Source: Flavobacteriales bacterium
Lineage (GTDB): Bacteria > Bacteroidota > Bacteroidia > Flavobacteriales_F > PHOS-HE28
DNA: 64,000 nucleotides
Reading direction: 5' to 3'
Assembly (NCBI GenBank): GCA_020635725.1
Contig: JACJZF010000001.1
Coordinates: forward strand, 124,001-188,000
In this document: piece by piece, positions 51,010 to 60,551 of the stretch
Layout: every line of letters begins with the position of its first letter
How positions within the stretch are numbered: the first letter of the stretch is position 1
The notes under the pieces: model-generated
What the model saw: only the letters and a program-made list of their open reading frames with translations
Database searches by the model: none
Told to the model about the DNA's origin: nothing
Program-made: the position numbers and the translations under genes

Positions 51010-52194
51010 TCAGGCCTGCGAACGTTTGAACGGGTCGCGCAGCTCGAAGGCAGCGGGCTGCACCGAGCGCAGCATGGGGCCGATGAATTGATTGGCCATG
51101 TGGTTGCGGTGGCGCACCAGGAAGTACATGTCCTCGGGCACGGCGCCCAGGTTGCTCTTGGCCTGCTCCGCTGTGCGCCCGAAATGGATGCGGCGCACGC
51201 GGTGCCGCAGCGCGCACTCCAGGTGGTCCACGAGCATGCGCTGGTACACGCCGTGTCGCTCGTTGTGCTCGTGATCCAGCCCCACGTAATGCGCATCGAG
51301 CACGGCATCATGCACGAAAGCCGCGCTGAAACCGACGATCTCCCCTTCCAGCTGGTACGAGAGGAAGCGAAGGCGGTCGCCGAGCTGTTGCTTCCAATCG
51401 GCATACACGGCCACGTTGAGCCGCCCCATGACGAACGTGGAGCGCGCCAGCACCTGGTCAAGCAGGTCCTGCAGGCGTTCGGCGTGCCGCAGGATCCGGT
51501 CCGTATCCCACGAGCTCACGGCCAGACCGGCCGATCGCTTGAGCACGTTGCGCAGCCGCGTGCGCGCCTTGGCCGTGAGCGCGGCCTGATAGGCCTCCAT
51601 GTCAGCCCATGCGGGATCGAGCTCCATCACCATGTTCTTATCGGTGCGCATGAGGTGATAGCCCTTGGGAACCTCCGGTGGCGCCGCCGTGCGCGAAGCC
51701 GGCACGATATCCTTCACCACGAGCGCGCTGGCCTTGGTGGGCAGCGGCTCACCGCGCTCGAGCCGTTGCATGGTATCGGCCACCGCGGCGATGCGCTGCG
51801 CCGCGCTCACACCGCCGAGGAAGTGGCTGCCGTAATCGCCGGCCTGGAAGACATTGCCCGCCACGAGGCAGCGCACCTTGCGGTCCTCGAAGAGGCGGCT
51901 GCCCACGCGCTTGCCGAGCCGGCAGAGCTTATCGCCGTACACGCTTCCGCGATCCTCGAGTTCCACCACCTGGAAGGCGGCAATGCCCACGGGCCGATTG
52001 CCCGCATCGTAGTATATGACGTAGCGGAAGTCCATGGCCGGGCGCATGCGCTCCTCCAAGGCGAGCAGATGGTCGAACCGCAGGTACGGAGCGGCGTCGC
52101 GCGCCACCTCCTCCCAATCCTCCCTTCGCACCAGGTGAAGCGATTCGCTCAGGCTAAGCCGAAGCTCCGGGACACGAGCGCAGAGGAAGGACAT
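51010..52194 (-). CDS. GNAT-fold N-acyltransferase-like protein
   Basis: 394 residues from ATG at 52194 (an in-frame ATG at 52221 is possible). Large fraction aligns by eye with the GNAT/peptidoglycan-type acyltransferase superfamily: FRYVIYYDAGNRPVGIAAFQV early, and a second lobe with LSYQLEGEIVGFSAAFVHD followed by LDAHYVGLDHE and YQRMLVDHLECA. The double-GNAT layout resembles FemAB-like or uncharacterised acyltransferases; substrate unknown. Stop and next ATG are contiguous with the DUF457 gene; divergent from the exporter operon. Confidence 0.65.
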   Translation of the reverse strand: MSFLCARVPELRLSLSESLHLVRREDWEEVARDAAPYLRFDHLLALEERMRPAMDFRYVIYYDAGNRPVGIAAFQVVELEDRGSVYGDKLCRLGKRVGSRLFEDRKVRCLVAGNVFQAGDYGSHFLGGVSAAQRIAAVADTMQRLERGEPLPTKASALVVKDIVPASRTAAPPEVPKGYHLMRTDKNMVMELDPAWADMEAYQAALTAKARTRLRNVLKRSAGLAVSSWDTDRILRHAERLQDLLDQVLARSTFVMGRLNVAVYADWKQQLGDRLRFLSYQLEGEIVGFSAAFVHDAVLDAHYVGLDHEHNERHGVYQRMLVDHLECALRHRVRRIHFGRTAEQAKSNLGAVPEDMYFLVRHRNHMANQFIGPMLRSVQPAAFELRDPFKRSQA

Positions 52195-52271
52195 GCGGGT
52201 GCGCCAAGGTACCGAAGGCAAGTGGCCGCGGCGAGCGCCGAGGATGAGCGGTCGTGCACGACCTTCGTCGG

Positions 52272-53354
52272 ATGAAGCAATCCTGGAAGGGCGCGCTCAT
52301 CCCCCTGATGCTCTGGTCGTCCTGCGGGGATGGCGTCGAGACGGCGAGGCCTGTTGTCGGGGCCATCACCGAGAGCGTATATGCCAGCGGCGTGGTGAAA
52401 GCGGCGGGACAGTACCAGGTGTACCCAACGGTATCCGGCGCTGTGCTGGCCCTGCTGGTGCACGAAGGGGATACGGTGAAGGCCGGCACGCCCTTGCTGC
52501 GCATCGACGACCGCAGCAGCAGCGCGGGGCAGCGCATCGCCACGGCGCAGCTGCAGCTCCTGGAGCGCAATGCCTCGGAGAGCGGACCGGTGCTGGTGCA
52601 GCTGCGCGAAGCAGCGCAGCAGGCCCGCGAGCGGTATGAGCTGGACAGCACCAACGCGGCACGCCAACGCGCGCTGTGGGACCAAGACATCGGCAGCAAG
52701 GCCGAGCTGGAGCAGCGGGAGCTCGCCTTCAGCACCAGCAAGGCCGGATGGATCAGGGCCGTGAAATCACTGGCGGAGACGCGCGACCGGCTGCGCACCG
52801 AGCTGGCCGTGGCCCGGAGCAATGCCGCGATCAGCAGCGCCGGGAACGACGACCGCACCCCCACGAGCCTGATCGACGGAGTGGTGTACGACCTGATGGT
52901 GGAGCCGGGCGAGCTGGCCACGCCGCAGCGGCCCATCGCGGTAATCGGCAGCGGAGAGGACCTGTACCTGGAGCTGGAGGTGGATGAGAAGGACATCGCC
53001 CAGGTGGAGGTGGGGCAGCGCGCCTATGTGAGCCTGGAGCTCTACCCGCGTGTGTTCGCGGCTACCGTCACGCGCATCATCCCGCTCATGGACCCGCGCT
53101 CGCGCACCTTCCGCGTGGAAGCGCGCTTCACCGAGCGGCCGCCGCGCCTCTACCCGAACATCACCGCGGAAGCGAACATCGAGCTGCGGCGCAAGGAGAA
53201 GGCCCTCACCATACCTGCATCGTACCTGGTCGACAGCACCCATGTGCGTACCGCCGATGATGAGCTCCGGCCGGTGCGCACCGGGCTGCGCGACCTCGAG
53301 CGCGTGGAGATCACCGAAGGCATCGACAGCACCACGCAGCTCCTTCGTCCCTGA
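52272..53354 (+). CDS. HlyD-type membrane-fusion lipoprotein of an ABC exporter
   Basis: 360 residues from ATG at 52272. The short N-terminus contains a lipobox-like LWSSC, so it is probably a lipoprotein. A lipoyl/barrel-sandwich half motif lies at about 45-85 (YPTVSGAVLALLVHEGDTV), a long alpha hairpin at about 90-195, the second lipoyl half at about 205-240, and a beta-barrel domain with VGQRAYVSLELYP at about 250-300. It forms the periplasmic adaptor of a tripartite exporter with the permease starting two bases downstream and the ATPase after it. Confidence 0.85.
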   Translation: MKQSWKGALIPLMLWSSCGDGVETARPVVGAITESVYASGVVKAAGQYQVYPTVSGAVLALLVHEGDTVKAGTPLLRIDDRSSSAGQRIATAQLQLLERNASESGPVLVQLREAAQQARERYELDSTNAARQRALWDQDIGSKAELEQRELAFSTSKAGWIRAVKSLAETRDRLRTELAVARSNAAISSAGNDDRTPTSLIDGVVYDLMVEPGELATPQRPIAVIGSGEDLYLELEVDEKDIAQVEVGQRAYVSLELYPRVFAATVTRIIPLMDPRSRTFRVEARFTERPPRLYPNITAEANIELRRKEKALTIPASYLVDSTHVRTADDELRPVRTGLRDLERVEITEGIDSTTQLLRP

Positions 53355-53356
53355 CC

Positions 53357-54613
53357 ATGAGGCTGCTCATCAGCATCGCCATCACCATCCTCCGCGCCAA
53401 GCTCAAGCAGAGCATCGTGGCGGCGGTGGGGGTCACCTTCAGCATCACCATGTTCGTGGCGCTGCTGGGCTTCATGAACGGCCTCAACGACATGCTCGAC
53501 GGCCTGATCCTGAACCGCACGCCGCACATCAGGCTGTACAACGAGCTCAAGGCCACACCCGAGCAGCCCATCGCGCAGCGATTCGACGACCGCGCGGTCG
53601 TGCATCATTTCATCCGCTCGGTGAAGCCCAAGAGCGAGCCGCAGCGCCTGCGCAACGCAGCGGCCATCACACGGGCGCTGGAGGATGACCCGCGCGTGCT
53701 GGCCGTATCGCCCCGATTGGTGGCGCAGGTCTTCTTCAACGTGGGCACCACGGACCTCAACGGGCAGGTGAGCGGCGTGGATGTGGAGCAGGAAGTGCGC
53801 TACTACATGTTCAGCGATTACCTGGTAGAGGGTCGCGCGAGCGATCTGGCCACGGGCAACAACACGATCGTGCTCGGCAAAGGGCTCGCCGACATGATGG
53901 CGGCGCGCGTGGGCGATGTGGTGCAGGTGACCACGGCCAGCGGCGACCGCGCGCTGCTGCGCGTGAGCGGGCTCTTCCAGAGCGGCATCGCCGACTTCGA
54001 CAAGGTGCAGTGCTACGCCAGCATCAAGACCGTGCAAGAGCTCCTCGGCCAGCCCCGCAGCTATCTCACGGACCTGAACGTGAAGCTCAAGGACATCGAG
54101 CAGGCCCCTGCCATGGCGCGCGAGCTCGCGGCGCGCTTCGATGCGGATGCCGTGGACATACAGACCGCCAACGCCCAGTTCGAGACCGGCACCCAGGTGC
54201 GCACCACCATCAGCTACGCGGTGGGCGTGGTGCTGCTGATCGTGGCGGGATTCGGCATCTACAACATCCTGAACATGCTCATCTACGAGAAGCTCGACAC
54301 CATCGCCATCCTCAAGGCCGCAGGCTTCAGCGGCGGCGATGTGCGGCGCATCTTCCTTTCGTTGAGCCTGATCATCGGCGTGGTGGGCGCGGCGGCCGGC
54401 GCCCTCTTCGGCTTCGCCATGCAGCGGCTCATCGATCAGCTGCCCTTCGTCACCGAGGCGCTTCCCACGGTCACCACCTTCCCGGTGGATTACAATCCGA
54501 AGTACTACCTCATCGCGGTCACCTTCGCGCTGCTCACCACGTGGATCGCCGGCTGGTTCCCGGCGCGCAAGGCGGCGCAGATCGACCCGGTGGAGATCAT
54601 CCGCGGCAAATGA
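53357..54613 (+). CDS. ABC exporter permease, FtsX/DevC/LolC type
   Basis: 418 residues. One N-terminal membrane helix (about 15-40, QSIVAAVGVTFSITMFVALLGF), a large periplasmic MacB-type core domain (about 45-280), then three helices at about 285-312, 340-365 and 380-405 and the cytoplasmic end PARKAAQIDPVEIIRGK. That final motif is the usual ATPase-coupling element of FtsX-like permeases. The stop overlaps the ATPase ATG (ATGA). Confidence 0.9.
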   Translation: MRLLISIAITILRAKLKQSIVAAVGVTFSITMFVALLGFMNGLNDMLDGLILNRTPHIRLYNELKATPEQPIAQRFDDRAVVHHFIRSVKPKSEPQRLRNAAAITRALEDDPRVLAVSPRLVAQVFFNVGTTDLNGQVSGVDVEQEVRYYMFSDYLVEGRASDLATGNNTIVLGKGLADMMAARVGDVVQVTTASGDRALLRVSGLFQSGIADFDKVQCYASIKTVQELLGQPRSYLTDLNVKLKDIEQAPAMARELAARFDADAVDIQTANAQFETGTQVRTTISYAVGVVLLIVAGFGIYNILNMLIYEKLDTIAILKAAGFSGGDVRRIFLSLSLIIGVVGAAAGALFGFAMQRLIDQLPFVTEALPTVTTFPVDYNPKYYLIAVTFALLTTWIAGWFPARKAAQIDPVEIIRGK

Positions 54614-55302
54614 GCGAGCAGCGCCATACGCTGGAGGTGCGGCAGGTGTCCAAGACCTTCCGCGACCCGGTGACCGTGCCGGTGCTCAAGGAGGTGTCCC
54701 TGGAGGTGAAGCGCGGCGAATTCGTGAGCATCACCGGCAAGAGCGGCTGCGGCAAGAGCACGCTGCTCTACATCCTCAGCACCATGGACACCGATTACAA
54801 GGGCGAGGTGGTGATCGATGGAGAGCCGACCAAGGGGCTCAGCGGCACGCGCCTCGCGGCCATCCGCAACGAGAAGATCGGTTTCGTGTTCCAGTTCCAC
54901 TACCTGCTGCCTGAATTCAGCGTGCTGCGCAACGTGATGCTGCCCGGGCTCAAGCTCGCGCGGAAGAGCAGCGCCGAGGTGGAATCCGACGCGATGCGCC
55001 GCCTCACCGAGCTGGGCATGGCCGACCAGGCGCTGAAGATGGCCAACCAGCTCAGCGGCGGGCAGAAGCAGCGCGTGGCGATCGCCCGCGCCCTGATCAA
55101 CGACCCGCTGATCATCATGGGCGACGAGCCCACGGGCAACCTCGACAAGAAGAACTCGGAGACCGTGTTCGAGATCTTCCAGCACATCGCGCAAGAGCAC
55201 AAGCGCAGCCTGTTGATCGTCACGCACGACACCGATTTCGCGGCGCGCACGGATCGCAACATCGAGATGGAGGATGGGCGTGTGCTGAACCACGGCGGTT
55301 GA
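54610..55302 (+). CDS. ABC exporter ATP-binding protein, LolD/MacB/DevA type
   Basis: 230 residues. Walker A GKSGCGKST at 43-51, Q-loop VFQFHYLLPEFSV, signature LSGGQKQRVAIARAL, Walker B LIIMGDEPTGNLD and H-loop THDTDFA. It drives the permease and adaptor encoded immediately upstream. The FQFHYLLPEF Q-loop stretch is typical of lipoprotein or peptide extrusion systems (LolD/MacB group). A stem-loop follows the gene. Confidence 0.93.
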   Translation: MSEQRHTLEVRQVSKTFRDPVTVPVLKEVSLEVKRGEFVSITGKSGCGKSTLLYILSTMDTDYKGEVVIDGEPTKGLSGTRLAAIRNEKIGFVFQFHYLLPEFSVLRNVMLPGLKLARKSSAEVESDAMRRLTELGMADQALKMANQLSGGQKQRVAIARALINDPLIIMGDEPTGNLDKKNSETVFEIFQHIAQEHKRSLLIVTHDTDFAARTDRNIEMEDGRVLNHGG

Positions 55303-55316
55303 TGCCGCACGCGAAA

Positions 55317-55336
55317 AGGCCCCGTCCCCGGGGCCT
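55317..55336 (+). terminator. Stem-loop after the ABC exporter operon
   Basis: Perfect 8-bp stem AGGCCCCG (55317-55324) with CGGGGCCT (55329-55336) and a TCCC loop, 14 bp after the ATPase stop. It has only a weak T tail (CTCGTGATCC). Confidence 0.6.
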
Positions 55337-55605
55337 CTCGTGATCCTTCCGCGCGGCGACGATCACGCGCGCTGCCGGCTGGGCAGTGGCAACGCCCTCC
55401 CGGGCATGAACCAAGCGATCGGCGCAGCGGCGCCCTGCTCGGGTGCCACGGGCTGCGGTTCGCGGAAGCAGGGGCTCGACATCACCAGGCGAAGCTCCGC
55501 CCGCTGTGTTCCGACAACATCAGGCGCAGGTGACCGTTGCATCGCGCAGGTCGCGAGTTGTCCACAGTCCATCCACACCCCGGAGCGACGATCTTCGTGG
55601 CCACC
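55337..55605. other. Gap between exporter terminator and aldo-keto reductase gene, no gene seen
   Basis: About 270 bp with no supported coding frame. TTGTCCACA (about 55557-55565) is one base off a DnaA box but stands alone. Confidence 0.4.
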
Positions 55606-56586
55606 ATGCGCTACCGCCGACTCGGCCGCTCCGGCCTGCAACTCTCCGAGCTCTCCCTGGGCTCCTGGCTCACCTTCGGGAAACTCATCTCCGAGGACAC
55701 CGCCGCCGAGCTGATGAAGCTCGCGTACGACAACGGCGTGAACTTCTTCGACAATGCCGAGATCTATTCACGCGGCGAGAGCGAGCGCGTGATGGGCCGC
55801 ATCCTGAAGCGCATGGAATGGCCGCGCGACACCTGGACCGTGAGCAGCAAGGCCTTCTTCGGCGCGGGCGGCAAGCTTCCCACGCAGATCGGGCTGCACC
55901 GCAAGCACGTGTTCGAGGCCTGCCACGCCGCGCTCGAGCGCCTGCAGGTCGACTACCTCGACCTCTTCTTCTGCCACCGACCGGACCCCGAGACGCCCAT
56001 CGACGAGACGGTGTGGACCATGCACCAGCTCATCATGCAAGGCAAGGCGCTCTATTGGGGCACGAGCGAATGGAGCGCGGAGCAGATCAAGGAAGCCCAC
56101 GCCGTGGCGGAGCGGCACCACCTGATCGCGCCGGTGATGGAACAGCCGCAGTACAACCTCTTCCACCGCGAGAAGGTGGAGCGTGAATTCGCCCCGCTTT
56201 ACGATACCGTAGGGCTGGGCACCACCATCTGGAGCCCGCTCGCCAGCGGCGTGCTGAGCGGCAAGCACACCGCCGCTGCGCAAGAGGGCACGCGGCTCAC
56301 CGCCGAGGGACTGGACTGGCTGCGCGAGCGCGAGCTGAACGCGGCACGCTTGAGCGCCGTGGAGAAGCTGAAGCCCATCGCCGCGGAACTGGGCCTCAGC
56401 CTGCCGGTCTTCGCCATCGCCTGGTGCCTCAAGAGCCCTCGTGTGAGTACCGTGATCCTCGGCGCCAGCAAGACCGCGCAACTCGAAGAGAACCTGAAGG
56501 CCGTGGATGCACAGGACCGGCTCGATGAAGCCGTGATGCGCCGGACGGAGAGCGCGCTCGCTGGTGGCGGTCTCAGCACATGGTGA
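55606..56586 (+). CDS. Aldo/keto reductase, Kv-beta/YghZ-like
   Basis: 326 residues from ATG at 55606, the conserved MRYRRLGRSGLQLS start. The NADPH-dependent AKR catalytic set is visible: Asp and Tyr in FFDNAEIYSRGESE, Lys in TVSSKAFFG, His in LDLFFCHRPDP. The QPQYNLFHRE and YGLGTTIWSPL-like segments (here TVGLGTTIWSPLASGVL) match the potassium-channel beta-subunit/YghZ branch. It reduces carbonyl compounds with NADPH; the physiological substrate is unknown. Its last seven bases overlap the start of the next kinase gene, so the two are translationally linked. Confidence 0.9.
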   Translation: MRYRRLGRSGLQLSELSLGSWLTFGKLISEDTAAELMKLAYDNGVNFFDNAEIYSRGESERVMGRILKRMEWPRDTWTVSSKAFFGAGGKLPTQIGLHRKHVFEACHAALERLQVDYLDLFFCHRPDPETPIDETVWTMHQLIMQGKALYWGTSEWSAEQIKEAHAVAERHHLIAPVMEQPQYNLFHREKVEREFAPLYDTVGLGTTIWSPLASGVLSGKHTAAAQEGTRLTAEGLDWLRERELNAARLSAVEKLKPIAAELGLSLPVFAIAWCLKSPRVSTVILGASKTAQLEENLKAVDAQDRLDEAVMRRTESALAGGGLSTW

Positions 56587-58394
56587 TCGGTTCCTCCAGA
56601 TCGTGCGGTGCGCGCCTCTTGGCGACTTGGCTGATCGCCGCAATCCCGACCGCTGCGCACGCCCAGCTCGACAGCCTGCGACGCGTAGCCGATGCCCTGC
56701 CCAACGACACCTCGCGGCTGCCGGTGCTCACCGACATGCTGCGGCAGACCGTGTTCACCCGACCGGACACCGCACTGGTGATCTGCGCGAGCTACCTCGC
56801 CATCGCGCAACGTAGCGGAGATCCCGTGGAGATCGGCAAGGCGCACAACTTCACCGGCATGTGCCGCACGGTGCAGGGGCGGCCGGCCAAGGCGCTCAAC
56901 GAATACCTGCTCGCCCTGCGCTCCTTCGAACGAGGCGATGACCCTTGGTACACTGCGATGGCCCATAACAACGTGGCCTCCATCTACAAAGAGGAACATC
57001 GGAACGACGACGCGCTGACCGAGTTCAACCGCGCGCTGGCCGGCTTTCAGGAAGTGGGCGATACCGTGTGGATGGCCAACGTGCGCAACAACCTCGCGAA
57101 CGTCTATTACGACCACGGCCAGCTCGACAGCGCCGTGTACCACTACGAGCGCGCGATCGCCATCCTATCCGGCAAGGGGCAGGATGCCTTCGCGGCGCAG
57201 GTGCGCATGAACCTCGGCAACGCCCTTTACATGAAAGGCGACCTCGAAGCGGGACTGGCGCGCATGAAGGAAGCGCGCGATCAGCATCCGATCGGCGAGG
57301 ATGAATCGTACCGGGCCAACATCCTGAACGCGCTCGGCCATCTCGAAGGGCTTCACGGCGATCGTGACAGCGCGCTCGCGCACATCGGGGAAGGCATGCG
57401 CATCGCGCGTGAAGTAGGTGCCGCCACCGCGTTGGCCGACGGAGAGGAGTTCCTGGCCAGCATCTATGAGCATTGGGGGCAGGCCGATTCCGCACTCGTG
57501 CATTACAAGCGCATGAAGCTGCGGCGCGACAGCCTGCTCAACGCGGAGCGCAGCGCGCAGATCGCGGACATGCAGGTGCGCTATGAGACCGAGCAGAAGG
57601 ATGCGGAACTCTCGGAGAACAGGGCGATGCTGGAGCGCCGCTCGCGCGCGATCAAGGCCGTGGCCGCTGGTGCCGGGCTGTTGCTCCTGGTGGCGCTGCT
57701 GGCCTACCGCGCGTATCGATCGAAGCGGAAAGGGGAGCGCGAGCTGTCGAGGAAGAACGTCATCATCGAGCAGCAGCTGAAGGACAAGGAACTCCTGCTG
57801 CGCGAGATCCATCACCGCGTGAAGAACAACCTGCAGGTGGTAAGCAGCTTGCTCAGCATCCAGAGCCGCGGGATCACGGACGAGAAGGCGCGTGAGGCCG
57901 TGCAGGATAGTCGCCAACGCGTGAAGAGCATGGCCCTCATCCACCAGGACCTCTACCGCGAGGGCGATCTCACCGGAGTGCCCATGCGCCAGTATGTGGA
58001 GCGCCTCGTGAGCGGACTGGTGAACAACTATGGCAAGGAGGGCAGCGTGCAGGTGGCCATCGATGTGCAGGACATCTCGTTGGATGTGGATACCGCGGTA
58101 CCGATCGGCTTGATCCTGAACGAGCTCATCACGAACGCGCTGAAGTACGCCTGGCCCGATGGGCGAAGCGGAACGCTCACCGTATCGCTGCAGGAGCAGG
58201 GCGTTCAATTGGTGCTGAGCGTCGCCGATGATGGTGTGGGCATGCCTGCTTCGGCGGTCCCGGCCAAAGGCAGCGGCTTCGGCCTGAACATGGTGCGCAC
58301 CTTCAGTGCCAAGCTGAAGGCGGAGTGGCAGGTGAACGGTCCGCCCGGTACGCAGGTTGTCCTTCGGATCGGCAAGTACGAACTTGCACGCTAG
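56580..58394 (+). CDS. TPR sensor histidine kinase, HisKA_2 (HWE-like) type
   Basis: 604 residues. Signal peptide (about 1-27, AAIPTAAHAQ), TPR repeats (about 60-310, for example VYHYERAIAILSGKGQ), transmembrane helix at about 360-380 (AVAAGAGLLLLVALLAYRAY), then a HisKA_2 domain with His411-His412 in LREIHHRVKNNLQVV. The ATPase domain has NELITNALKYA and DDGVGMP. It differs from the LytS-type kinases elsewhere in the window in the catalytic family but shares the TPR input. The LytTR regulator follows directly with no gap. Confidence 0.9.
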   Translation: MVIGSSRSCGARLLATWLIAAIPTAAHAQLDSLRRVADALPNDTSRLPVLTDMLRQTVFTRPDTALVICASYLAIAQRSGDPVEIGKAHNFTGMCRTVQGRPAKALNEYLLALRSFERGDDPWYTAMAHNNVASIYKEEHRNDDALTEFNRALAGFQEVGDTVWMANVRNNLANVYYDHGQLDSAVYHYERAIAILSGKGQDAFAAQVRMNLGNALYMKGDLEAGLARMKEARDQHPIGEDESYRANILNALGHLEGLHGDRDSALAHIGEGMRIAREVGAATALADGEEFLASIYEHWGQADSALVHYKRMKLRRDSLLNAERSAQIADMQVRYETEQKDAELSENRAMLERRSRAIKAVAAGAGLLLLVALLAYRAYRSKRKGERELSRKNVIIEQQLKDKELLLREIHHRVKNNLQVVSSLLSIQSRGITDEKAREAVQDSRQRVKSMALIHQDLYREGDLTGVPMRQYVERLVSGLVNNYGKEGSVQVAIDVQDISLDVDTAVPIGLILNELITNALKYAWPDGRSGTLTVSLQEQGVQLVLSVADDGVGMPASAVPAKGSGFGLNMVRTFSAKLKAEWQVNGPPGTQVVLRIGKYELAR

Positions 58395-59135
58395 ATGGCA
58401 CGCATCCGCATCCTGATCGTCGAGGACGAACCGCTTATCGCCGAGGACCTTCGGGGTCATCTGGAAGAGATGGACTACGAGGTTTGCGCAGCCTGCGACA
58501 ATGCGCTGGATGCCATGGCGGAGATGGCGGTCGCGAAGCCCGACCTCATCCTGCTGGACATCAACCTGGGTGATGGCGCGGACGGCGTGCAGCTCGCCGA
58601 ACGGATCAACGCGAAGCATCCGCTGCCCTTCATCTTCGTCACGAGCCATGCCGATACGGCCACCCTGGAGCGCGTGAAGGCGGTCCGTCCTGCCGGTTTC
58701 ATCCTCAAGCCCTTCGATGAGCTGCAGCTCCGCGCTCAGATCGAGATCGCGTTGGCGCGTTATGCATCGGGCGCGGCGCCCTTGGAAAAAGTGGAGAGCA
58801 CCAACGAGACCGATTTCGTGATCGCGGACAGCATCTTCATCCGGGACAAGGGGCGGCTGACGAAACTGGCCATCGATGACATCCTCTACGCCGAGGCCGA
58901 TGACAACTACGTGACGCTGCAGACGCCGACGAAACGCTTCGTGATCACCAGCACATTGGCATCGGTGGAGAAGAAGCTGAACAGCCGGCACCACCTGCGC
59001 ATCCACCGGAGCTATTTGGTGGACACCCGCCGCATCACCGCGGTGGAGGATGGCTATGTGCAGCTCGGGACAGCGCGCCTGCCCGTAGGCAAGACCCATC
59101 GCGATGCGCTGATGGCGCGGATCCGGACGCTCTGA
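58395..59135 (+). CDS. LytTR-family response regulator
   Basis: 246 residues. Receiver with E10-D11-E12 and phosphoacceptor Asp55 (ILLDINLGDGADG), Lys in FILKPF. LytTR domain at about 145-246 with ILYAEADDNYVTLQT, HLRIHRSYLVDTRR and the final LPVGKTHRDAL. The stop codon is part of the first of three CGTTCAYC(C/G) repeats at 59136, 59157 and 59177 that lie ahead of the next gene, a likely operator. Confidence 0.92.
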   Translation: MARIRILIVEDEPLIAEDLRGHLEEMDYEVCAACDNALDAMAEMAVAKPDLILLDINLGDGADGVQLAERINAKHPLPFIFVTSHADTATLERVKAVRPAGFILKPFDELQLRAQIEIALARYASGAAPLEKVESTNETDFVIADSIFIRDKGRLTKLAIDDILYAEADDNYVTLQTPTKRFVITSTLASVEKKLNSRHHLRIHRSYLVDTRRITAVEDGYVQLGTARLPVGKTHRDALMARIRTL

Positions 59136-59185
59136 CGTTCACCCATCCGGACCGGTCGTTCACCCGATCCAGCTGGCGTTCATCG
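59134..59185 (+). promoter_or_regulatory. Three CGTTCAYC(C/G) repeats at 20-21-bp steps, candidate LytTR operator
   Basis: CGTTCACCC at 59136-59144 and 59157-59165 and CGTTCATCG at 59177-59185, spaced 21 and 20 bp. The first overlaps the stop of the LytTR gene and the last ends 40 bp before the ATG at 59226. The published LytTR site is a pair of 9-bp repeats with a central GTT about two helical turns apart; all three units have GTT at the same place. Confidence 0.6.
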
Positions 59186-59225
59186 CGTATCAGGCGGAAG
59201 TTAGGGGCACCTTATCCCTACGGTC

Positions 59226-60551
59226 ATGCGTATTCGTATCGCACTCTCCCTGGCGGCCCTCGGACTCACAGCCATCGCGGTCTATGGGCAGCCTTCCGAT
59301 GCCCAGATCATCAAGGACCTTACGAAGCCGGGGGTGCTCAAGGTGGAACTGTCGCCAGGCCCCACGAGAAAGGAATGGCACAGCGCGCACGGCCAGTACA
59401 TGTGGGACCGCGTGGCCTATGTGACCCGCAGCGCCGAGGTACCCGAATACCCCAAGGCCACGGTGAAGATCACGGGGATCGCGCGGTACCATTACGGCGC
59501 CAGTACCAGCTTCCGCGAATTCAAGGTGGCGGAGAACGAATACTTCGGCTTGCCTGCACCGAGCAAGGAGGAGATGCTCGGCATGATCCGCGAGCGCTAC
59601 GTCGATTTCCTCGGTTGGCGCGCCGGTGACATGGTGGGTGACCTCCACTACATGCGCATACCGGAGGGCGAGGGCGTGATCTGGCACACGCCAAAGTCCT
59701 TCACCATACCCGTGGAGATCGAGTACGATGCCAAGACCAGCATCTACGACCTCACGACGATCCAGGAGAAGGTCGATGTGCGCTTCTACCGTGATGCCGT
59801 GGATGGTCCGTGGAAGGACAACATCGTGGCCACCAGCAGGGAACGCACGGATGGGGAAGTGCGGAAATACGCGCAGGAGGACCTCGCGGCCATGCCCAGC
59901 TACCGTGATCAGATGCAGGAGCGGGAAGCCCAGGCGCAGCTTGACGCGCTGCCGCCTGTCGAGATACCCGACTTCCAGCGGGATGTGGACGTGTTCCTCT
60001 TCACCAACAAGCTGCTGCGCGAAGGCACGAAGGAGCAGGTGGAGGCCTACCTCATCCGCATGCTCGATCCCGTGTACTTCGTTGAAGGAAGCAGCACGCG
60101 ATTGAACGCGAACGGCTATCAGCTGGTGACGAACGTGCTGGAGCGCGCCTTCAACCCGAAGAGCACCTATGCGCAGCAATACTGCCCGGATCCGGGTGTG
60201 AAGCACCAGCAGCCCAACATGATGGAGTGGTGGAACGCCACGCAGGACGCCCACACGCGCATGTCACTCACCAAAGGAGGTGGCTCCTGGAAGAACGGCC
60301 AGAAAGTGGGTGAGACCTTCAGGATCGTGGCGCTGGAGGTGTGGATGCTCACGAGCGCCGATGACATCGCACGCATCCGCAGCTACGAACCCGGCATGCT
60401 CTGCAAGCCTAAGGGCGCGGCGGAGAAGGCCGCGGACAAGGTCAGCCCACCGGGTACCGGCAGCTCCTCCGGATCCAGCTCGCAGCAGAGCGGGGGCAGC
60501 GACCTCATGAAGAAAGGCAAAGGACTCCTGAACAAACTCACCACCCCATGA
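59226..60551 (+). CDS. Secreted protein of unknown function
   Basis: 441 residues. Signal peptide (about 1-21, IALSLAALGLTAIAVYGQ). The body has no domain I recognise. It contains charged, aromatic stretches (HYGASTSFREFKVAENEYFG; DFLGWRAGDMVGDLHYMRIP) and two short segments with paired cysteines or tryptophans (AQQYCPDPGVK; MMEWWNATQD). The C-terminus is a low-complexity Gly/Ser stretch (GTGSSSGSSSQQSGG) followed by a basic tail, unlike a T9SS sorting domain. It sits between three candidate LytTR repeats and the beta-helix gene, whose ATG overlaps its stop (ATGA). Confidence 0.65.
   Translation: MRIRIALSLAALGLTAIAVYGQPSDAQIIKDLTKPGVLKVELSPGPTRKEWHSAHGQYMWDRVAYVTRSAEVPEYPKATVKITGIARYHYGASTSFREFKVAENEYFGLPAPSKEEMLGMIRERYVDFLGWRAGDMVGDLHYMRIPEGEGVIWHTPKSFTIPVEIEYDAKTSIYDLTTIQEKVDVRFYRDAVDGPWKDNIVATSRERTDGEVRKYAQEDLAAMPSYRDQMQEREAQAQLDALPPVEIPDFQRDVDVFLFTNKLLREGTKEQVEAYLIRMLDPVYFVEGSSTRLNANGYQLVTNVLERAFNPKSTYAQQYCPDPGVKHQQPNMMEWWNATQDAHTRMSLTKGGGSWKNGQKVGETFRIVALEVWMLTSADDIARIRSYEPGMLCKPKGAAEKAADKVSPPGTGSSSGSSSQQSGGSDLMKKGKGLLNKLTTP

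Noticed and set aside
56727..56766. GTTCACCC-like sequence inside the TPR kinase gene at 56580
   Set aside because: The nearest similar unit is 27 bp away and both lie in conserved coding sequence, so they are probably chance.
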